Positions 38,015-42,801 of a DNA stretch of 42,801 nt are shown here, piece after piece. The translations under genes and the position numbers were made by a program. The notes beneath the pieces are model-generated. The model worked only from the letters and a program-made list of their open reading frames with translations, had not been told where the DNA came from and made no database searches. Within the stretch, counting starts at the first letter, position 1. Each line of letters opens with the position of its first letter. Source of the DNA: Pseudomonas kitaguniensis (lineage in GTDB: Bacteria; Pseudomonadota; Gammaproteobacteria; Pseudomonadales; Pseudomonadaceae); contig NZ_VUAZ01000104.1 in NCBI RefSeq assembly GCF_009296165.1, forward strand, positions 1 through 42,801, written 5' to 3'.

Positions 38015-39331
38015 TTACAAGGTCAGTGTCAGGCGTTTTACCAGGGCGCCCGGCAGCAAGTTGGAGGCTGTATTGCGCTGGCTGTAGGTACTTGCCGACA
38101 GCAGCAGTTCTCGCTCAGCGGTCAGGGCTTCGAGTTGGGAGCCGAGCAACTGGTACACGCTGTCATCAAAACGCATGGTGCTGACCGGCGCTTTGATCTC
38201 GCCGTCTTCCACCCAGAACGTGGCGAAGCGCGTCATGCCGGTCAGGCGCGCCGCCGGCAGGTCGGAGTAGTTCAAGTACCACAGGTTGCTGATGTACAGC
38301 CCGGTGCCCAACTGTTTGAGAATATCGGCCTGGGCCAAACTGCCTGCTGCCACTTGCAGGGCGCTGGGTGATTCGTCGCTGCTCGCGCCGTTGGTGCTGA
38401 GGCCATATTCGGCTGCGCTGCGCGAGTTGATCAGTTGGCCGCAGGCTGCGCCCGCGCTGATCAGCGTTACATCACCACGCGGGTAGCCTTCGGTGGAAAA
38501 CGCCTGGCTCAAGGAGCCGCTGATCTGCTCGTTCACCGTGACCAATGGGCTCAACGACTGTTCGCCCGCGTACAGGCGTTGCAACGAACTGCCCTTGCTG
38601 GCGATGGCCTGGGCGGAAAAACCACCCCAGGTGATGATGCTGAAGATTTCTTCCAGTGCGGCCGGCGCGAGGTAGGCGCGGTACTGGCCTGGCGCTAGCT
38701 TGTGCAGTGGGCGGCCGAGAAACTCCAACTGTTCGCGCGCCTGTTGGAAGCGCGCGGCGAACTCGGCGCTGTTCCAGGTGTGCCCGGCGTAGCTGGCTTT
38801 TACCGCTTCGCCGTTGGCGTGGAACAAGCTGAAATCGACGTTAAAACTATTGGCCTGATGCCAGCCGAATGCACCGTTTGAACTGGCAAAACCACGGCTG
38901 ATCGGGCCGGCGGCGTAGAAGCCAACCATGTCCACACCTTCTGCGGCCTGGTGTATTGCTTCGAGTACCTTGGCCAGCTCCGGCAAGGGTCGCAACTGTT
39001 CGTTGTGGCTTTGCCAGGCGTTGTGGTTGAGCAGCAAGTACGGGTCCTGCGGCAGTAACGGCAGGGTTTCGCGCAGTTGTTGCAGGCCATCGGCGAGGCG
39101 CTGGCGGTCGAGTTCCGGCGAACCGGCGAGGGTGATGCCGAGGTCGGCATGCCGGCCATCGCTGATCAGCTTGAGGTTCACACTGGCCTGTTGCACTTGC
39201 CCGGCCTGGCGCACTTTGGCGTGGTTGAAACGCACGAATTCGGATGATTCGGCAGCAAAGCCGAGGTGGAATTGTTCCTTGTCGGTGATCGCCTGCTTGA
39301 GCCAATCCACCAGTGCCTTGAAGTTGTTCAT
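38015..39331 (-). CDS. TldE/PmbA-like partner subunit
   Basis: A 438-aa member of the TldD/PmbA family without the HExxxH metal motif, hence the TldE-like, non-catalytic partner of the heterodimer. Family segments include EFVRFNHAKVRQAGQVQQ near the start, NSFNVDFSLFHANGEAVKASYAGHTW, and the C-terminal TRFATFWVEDGEIKAPVSTMRFDDSVYQLLG. Its ATG overlaps the stop of the TldD-like gene by one base (TGATG), so the two are translationally coupled. This pair differs in sequence from the standard pseudomonad TldD and PmbA as I recall them, so it is probably a second set. Confidence 0.87.
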   Translation of the reverse strand: MNNFKALVDWLKQAITDKEQFHLGFAAESSEFVRFNHAKVRQAGQVQQASVNLKLISDGRHADLGITLAGSPELDRQRLADGLQQLRETLPLLPQDPYLLLNHNAWQSHNEQLRPLPELAKVLEAIHQAAEGVDMVGFYAAGPISRGFASSNGAFGWHQANSFNVDFSLFHANGEAVKASYAGHTWNSAEFAARFQQAREQLEFLGRPLHKLAPGQYRAYLAPAALEEIFSIITWGGFSAQAIASKGSSLQRLYAGEQSLSPLVTVNEQISGSLSQAFSTEGYPRGDVTLISAGAACGQLINSRSAAEYGLSTNGASSDESPSALQVAAGSLAQADILKQLGTGLYISNLWYLNYSDLPAARLTGMTRFATFWVEDGEIKAPVSTMRFDDSVYQLLGSQLEALTAERELLLSASTYSQRNTASNLLPGALVKRLTLTL

Positions 39332-40773
39332 CAGGCATCTCCCCCAAAAACATCGACATTACTGAACACGCACGCGGGCGAGGCATGGCCGACGCGGATG
39401 ACTTGGTTGGGTTCGCCTTTGCCGCAGTTCGGCGTGCCCAAAACCTTGAAGGTGCTGGCGTCGCCGACGGCGCTGAGGTTGCGCCAGAACTGCGCGGAAA
39501 TCGCCCGGTAGTTGGGGTTTTTCACCACGCCCTTGAGCTCGCCGTTTTCGATCAATTGGCCCCATTCGCAGCCGAACTGGAATTTGTTACGCGCATCGTC
39601 GATGGACCAGGAGCGGTTGGTGCTCATCAAAATACCGTGCTCGATGCCGCTGATCAGTTCGGCCTGGCTTTTGTCGCCTGCCTCGATGTTCAGGTTGGCC
39701 ATACGGTCGATTGGCGGGCGATTCCAGCCGCACGCGCGGCTGTTGGCGACGCCTGGCATATTCGCGCGAAATTGCGACAGCGCACCGCCCAATGGCTTGA
39801 TCAGCAGCCCGTCGCGGATCAGGAACTGCTTGCTGGCGCGGGTGCCGTCATCGTCATGGCTGTAGCTGGCGAGCTGCTCGGGGATCTCCGGGTCGAAGGT
39901 CACGTTAAGTAATTTGGAGCCGTATTGCAGGTGGCCGAAGTCGCTGGCCTTCACAAAGCTGGTGCCGGCGTAATTGCGCTCATCGCCGAGGATGCGGTCC
40001 AGTTCCAGCGGGTGGCCGATGGATTCATGGATCTGCAAGATCATCTGGTCGGGCATTAACAGCAGGTCGCGCGGGCCGTGCGGCGTGTTCGGCGCGAGCA
40101 GCAATTGCAGGGCCTGGTCGGCGACGGTGCTGGCGGCGCCGACCAGGCCGAAGCGGCTGATCACGTTCGCGCCGCCTTGCTGGCCGAAGTTGCTGCCGCC
40201 CAAGGTGCGGGTTTGGCTGTCGTTGCCGTCGAAGGCGGTGACGCTCACGCCCGGGTAAACAAAGCGTTGCGCCTGGCGCAGTTCGGCGCCGGCACTATTG
40301 AGGTAGATCTGTTCGACGCGGGTGGTGCCCAGGCTGACTTCCCAGCTCACCAGCCGCGGGTCTTTGGGCACGCTCGCAGACTCGTCACCGAGCAATTGGT
40401 AGCAGTCGCTCAAGGACGGGAAGGGCTGGTCGAGGTCGGGCGACACGTAGTCGGCGACGTCAGTTGCGACGGGCTGCGTGTGCAGGTCAAGCAGAGCGTG
40501 CGGCAAGATCCGCCGGGCTTGTTGTTCTGCGCGTTCGAGGGCGGCTTGCAGGCCGGCAAGGGAGATGTCGTTGGTGGCGGCGTAGGCTTCCACGCCATTG
40601 ACACGCACGGTGAGCATGGCGCCCTCGTCGTGGTTCAAGTGTGGCGGTGCGGCGACATTTTTGCGTACCGACAGGTATTGGCCGGATTCGCGCACGTAAC
40701 GCAGCGAGAAGAATTCAGCGGTGGTGCGCAGGGCACTGAAATGCTTTTTGAGTGTGGCGTGGTGTTCGAACAT
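39331..40773 (-). CDS. TldD-like zinc metallopeptidase
   Basis: A 480-aa TldD/PmbA-family protein. The zinc motif HESIGH is at residues 249-254 (in ILQIHESIGHPLELDR), and the C-terminal Cys ligand region is LGTPNCGKGEPNQVIRVGH. TldD with TldE forms a channel-like heterodimer that degrades unfolded peptides and matures microcin B17 and CcdA in E. coli. The N-terminus (MFEHHATLKKHFSALRTTAEF) differs from standard TldD. AAGGAAGG lies before the ATG. Substrate unknown; I see no precursor-peptide gene beside it. Confidence 0.89.
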   Translation of the reverse strand: MFEHHATLKKHFSALRTTAEFFSLRYVRESGQYLSVRKNVAAPPHLNHDEGAMLTVRVNGVEAYAATNDISLAGLQAALERAEQQARRILPHALLDLHTQPVATDVADYVSPDLDQPFPSLSDCYQLLGDESASVPKDPRLVSWEVSLGTTRVEQIYLNSAGAELRQAQRFVYPGVSVTAFDGNDSQTRTLGGSNFGQQGGANVISRFGLVGAASTVADQALQLLLAPNTPHGPRDLLLMPDQMILQIHESIGHPLELDRILGDERNYAGTSFVKASDFGHLQYGSKLLNVTFDPEIPEQLASYSHDDDGTRASKQFLIRDGLLIKPLGGALSQFRANMPGVANSRACGWNRPPIDRMANLNIEAGDKSQAELISGIEHGILMSTNRSWSIDDARNKFQFGCEWGQLIENGELKGVVKNPNYRAISAQFWRNLSAVGDASTFKVLGTPNCGKGEPNQVIRVGHASPACVFSNVDVFGGDA

Positions 40774-40890
40774 GGGGCCTTCCTTGTGGGCGGCTCATCG
40801 CGGGCAGGCAACAGAGTAGGCCTGGGGCGGGGCGCTGATCAAGGAGAGTGTAGGCAGGCGGAGGGCGTTGAGGTGCCTGTTCGGGCCTCA

Positions 40891-40964
40891 CCGGGAGCAA
40901 GCCCCCTCGCACATTTTGATGTGTGAATACCTTCAAATGTGGGAGGGGGCTTGCTCCCGATGGG
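40891..40964. repeat. REP pair (AGGGGG type), back to back
   Basis: CCGGGAGCAAGCCCCCTCGC on the left and GTGGGAGGGGGCTTGCTCCC on the right, with GTGTGAATACCTTCAAAT in between. It lies between betA and the TldD-like gene. Confidence 0.92.
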
Positions 40965-40974
40965 AGCGACACCG

Positions 40975-42678
40975 TTACTGCGCGGTAGGGCCGACTTCAC
41001 GCATCGGCTTGCCACGCACTGGCGCATCGCCTGCCACGTAGTAGTCGGCGGTGCTGCGCGGCAATGGCTGGCGGCCACGGATCTTGTCGGCGATTTTCTC
41101 GGCGATCATGATCGTCGGCGCGTTCAGGTTGCCGGTGGTGATGATCGGCATGATCGAGGCATCTACCACGCGCAGGCCTTGCAGGCCATGCACGCGGCCT
41201 TCGCCATCGACTACGGCCATTTCATCGTCGCCCATCTTGCACGAGCACGATGGGTGGTACGCGGTTTCGGCGTGTTCGCGGATGAACTTGTCGAGCTGCG
41301 CATCCGTTTGCACTTCGATGCCGGGGCTGATTTCGCGGCCACGGTATTGATCCAGCGCCGGCTGCTGCATGATTTCACGGGTCAGGCGGATGCCGTCGCG
41401 AAACTCCTGCCAATCCTGCTCGCTGGCCATGTAGTTGAAGAGGATGCTCGGGTAGTCCCGCGGGTTCTTCGATTTGAGCTGGATGCGGCCACGGCTCGGC
41501 GAACGCATGGAACCCATGTGCGCCTGAAAACCGTGTTCTTGCACGCCCTTGCTGCCGTTGTAGTTAATCGCCACCGGCAGGAAGTGGTACTGGATGTTCG
41601 GCCATTCGAATTCCGGGCGCGAACGGATAAAACCGCCGGCTTCGAACTGGTTGCTGGCGCCGATCCCGGTGCCGTTGAACAGCCATTCAGCGCCGATGGC
41701 TGGCTGGTTGTACCAGAGCAGCGACGGGTACAGCGACACCGGTTGGGTGCAGGCATATTGCAGGTACAGCTCAAGGTGGTCCTGCAGGTTTTCGCCGACG
41801 CCCGGCAGGTCGTGGACCACCGGAATGTCGAGGCTTTCGAGCAGTTTGGCCGGGCCGACACCGGAGCGCTGCAGCAGTTGCGGCGAGGCGATTGCGCCGC
41901 TGCACACCAGCACTTCTTTGCGCGCGCGGGCTTCAACACGCTCTTCGGCAGCGCCGATCAGGTAACGCACGCCCACGGCACGCTTGCCTTCAAACAACAC
42001 TTTGTCGGTCAGGGCGTGGGTGACGATGGTCAGCGTCGAACGCTTTTTAGCCGTGTCCAGGTAACCGCGTGCGGTGCTGGCGCGACGGCCGTTTGGCGTG
42101 ACGGTGCGGTCCATCGGGCCGAAGCCTTCTTGCTGGTAGCCGTTCAAGTCTTCGGTACGCGGGTAGCCAGCTTGTACGCCCGCTTCAACCATGGCGTTGA
42201 ACAGCGGGTTGTTGCCGGCTTTCGGCGTAGTCACGCTGACCGGGCCATCGCCGCCGTGCCAGTCGTTGGCGCCGATGTCGCGGGTTTCAGCTTTACGGAA
42301 GTACGGCAGGCAGTCGAGGTACGTCCAGTCTTGCAGACCGGGCAATTTGGCCCAGTTGTCGTAGTCCATGGCGTTGCCACGGATGTAGCACATGCCGTTG
42401 ATCAAGGAAGAACCACCGAGGCCCTTGCCGCGGCCGCATTCCATCCGGCGGTTGTCCATGTGTGGCTCAGGGTCGGTTTCGTAGGCCCAGTTGTAGCGAC
42501 GGCCCTGCAGCGGGAACGCCAGGGCGGCCGGCATCTGGGTACGGAAATCGAGACGGTAGTCAGGGCCGCCGGCTTCCAGCAGCAAAACGGTGACGCCTTC
42601 GTCTTCGGTCAGACGGGTCGCCAGGGTGTTACCGGCGGAGCCGGCACCCACAATGATGTAATCGTATTCTTGGGACAT
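40975..42678 (-). CDS. betA: Choline dehydrogenase
   Basis: FAD enzyme of the GMC oxidoreductase family (567 aa) that oxidises choline to betaine aldehyde, and further to glycine betaine, for osmoprotection and as a carbon source. FAD site [17 protein letters not shown] with LLLEAGG; GMC signature 1 around [26 protein letters not shown]; signature 2 [25 protein letters not shown] and the C-terminal [13 protein letters not shown] hold the active-site His and Asn region. AGAGGG lies before the ATG. betB and betI normally lie immediately upstream and would fall outside the window. Betaine as methyl donor links it loosely to the methionine genes here. Confidence 0.96.
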   Translation of the reverse strand: MSQEYDYIIVGAGSAGNTLATRLTEDEGVTVLLLEAGGPDYRLDFRTQMPAALAFPLQGRRYNWAYETDPEPHMDNRRMECGRGKGLGGSSLINGMCYIRGNAMDYDNWAKLPGLQDWTYLDCLPYFRKAETRDIGANDWHGGDGPVSVTTPKAGNNPLFNAMVEAGVQAGYPRTEDLNGYQQEGFGPMDRTVTPNGRRASTARGYLDTAKKRSTLTIVTHALTDKVLFEGKRAVGVRYLIGAAEERVEARARKEVLVCSGAIASPQLLQRSGVGPAKLLESLDIPVVHDLPGVGENLQDHLELYLQYACTQPVSLYPSLLWYNQPAIGAEWLFNGTGIGASNQFEAGGFIRSRPEFEWPNIQYHFLPVAINYNGSKGVQEHGFQAHMGSMRSPSRGRIQLKSKNPRDYPSILFNYMASEQDWQEFRDGIRLTREIMQQPALDQYRGREISPGIEVQTDAQLDKFIREHAETAYHPSCSCKMGDDEMAVVDGEGRVHGLQGLRVVDASIMPIITTGNLNAPTIMIAEKIADKIRGRQPLPRSTADYYVAGDAPVRGKPMREVGPTAQ

Positions 42679-42715
42679 AAATGTACCCTCTTTAAAGTGT
42701 GGTCAGGTCGGGCCT

Positions 42716-42801
42716 CATCGGGAGCAAGCCCCCTCCCACAGTTGACTGTATTTGCACATCTGAACGTGTGAACACAGTCAGTGTGGGAGGGGGCTTGCCC
42801 C
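42716..42801. repeat. REP pair (AGGGGG type), back to back, cut by window end
   Basis: CATCGGGAGCAAGCCCCCTC at the left and GTGGGAGGGGGCTTGC at the right edge. The spacer has GTGTGAACACAGTCA (42766-42780), identical to the copy at 28076. Confidence 0.9.

Noticed and set aside
40939..42771. 610-aa open frame opposite betA
   Set aside because: Antisense shadow; begins and ends in REP sequence.

Overview
The window is chromosomal DNA from a Pseudomonas of the fluorescens group. It is GC-rich, and gene order and protein sequences are typical of that group (ahcY-metF; an ArsR/methyltransferase gene with metK, next to tktA; epd-pgk-fba; rhlE, dbpA, mltA, betA). Intergenic gaps are littered with two families of fluorescens-type REP palindromes. 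I see no rRNA, tRNA, CRISPR array, transposase or prophage.

Layout. 1-5 kb: a frameshifted rhlE helicase gene, an orphan periplasmic binding protein and an unrecognised glycosyltransferase-like protein. 4.1-6.8 kb: the methyl-cycle unit ahcY-metF on the minus strand, behind a clear promoter and an SAH riboswitch. 6.9-12.4 kb: acyl-CoA thioesterase, FNT-family channel, Na+/H+ antiporter, MAPEG protein, MltA, a lipoprotein cytochrome c' and a DUF1090 protein. 12.4-16.6 kb: ligB (frameshifted near its 3' end), a possible small RNA, metK, and an ArsR/methyltransferase fusion regulator with a perfect 12-bp palindrome upstream. 16.8-23.3 kb: tktA, epd, pgk, two small lipoproteins and class II aldolase, a sugar-phosphate block. 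23.3-29.6 kb: a small unknown protein with an elaborate RNA leader, a PL7 alginate lyase, a REC-PAS-GGDEF-EAL protein, a YgjP-type metallopeptidase, a small winged-helix protein, an ElaA-type acetyltransferase and a second orphan binding protein. 29.6-42.8 kb: YccS, an HI0933-type flavoprotein, DbpA, a DHA2 drug-exporter relative directly downstream of a stand-alone RhlA homologue, an AT-rich LprI-like gene, an overlapping TldD/PmbA-type peptidase pair, and betA.

How it fits together. Two separate controls of the methyl cycle lie within 10 kb: an RNA sensor of S-adenosylhomocysteine ahead of ahcY-metF, and a protein with an ArsR DNA-binding domain fused to an SAM/SAH-binding fold ahead of metK. 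The most unusual unexplained structure is the leader of the 97-aa gene at 23303-23596: a multi-hairpin RNA whose apical loop is exactly complementary over 10 nt to the ribosome-binding region. Other points worth a look are an RhlA without RhlB paired with an exporter, a substitution of a metal-binding Asn in the EAL domain, a nested hairpin upstream of that same gene, and a sequence shared by the spacers of back-to-back REPs. Two single-base deletions (rhlE, ligB) may be real mutations or assembly errors.
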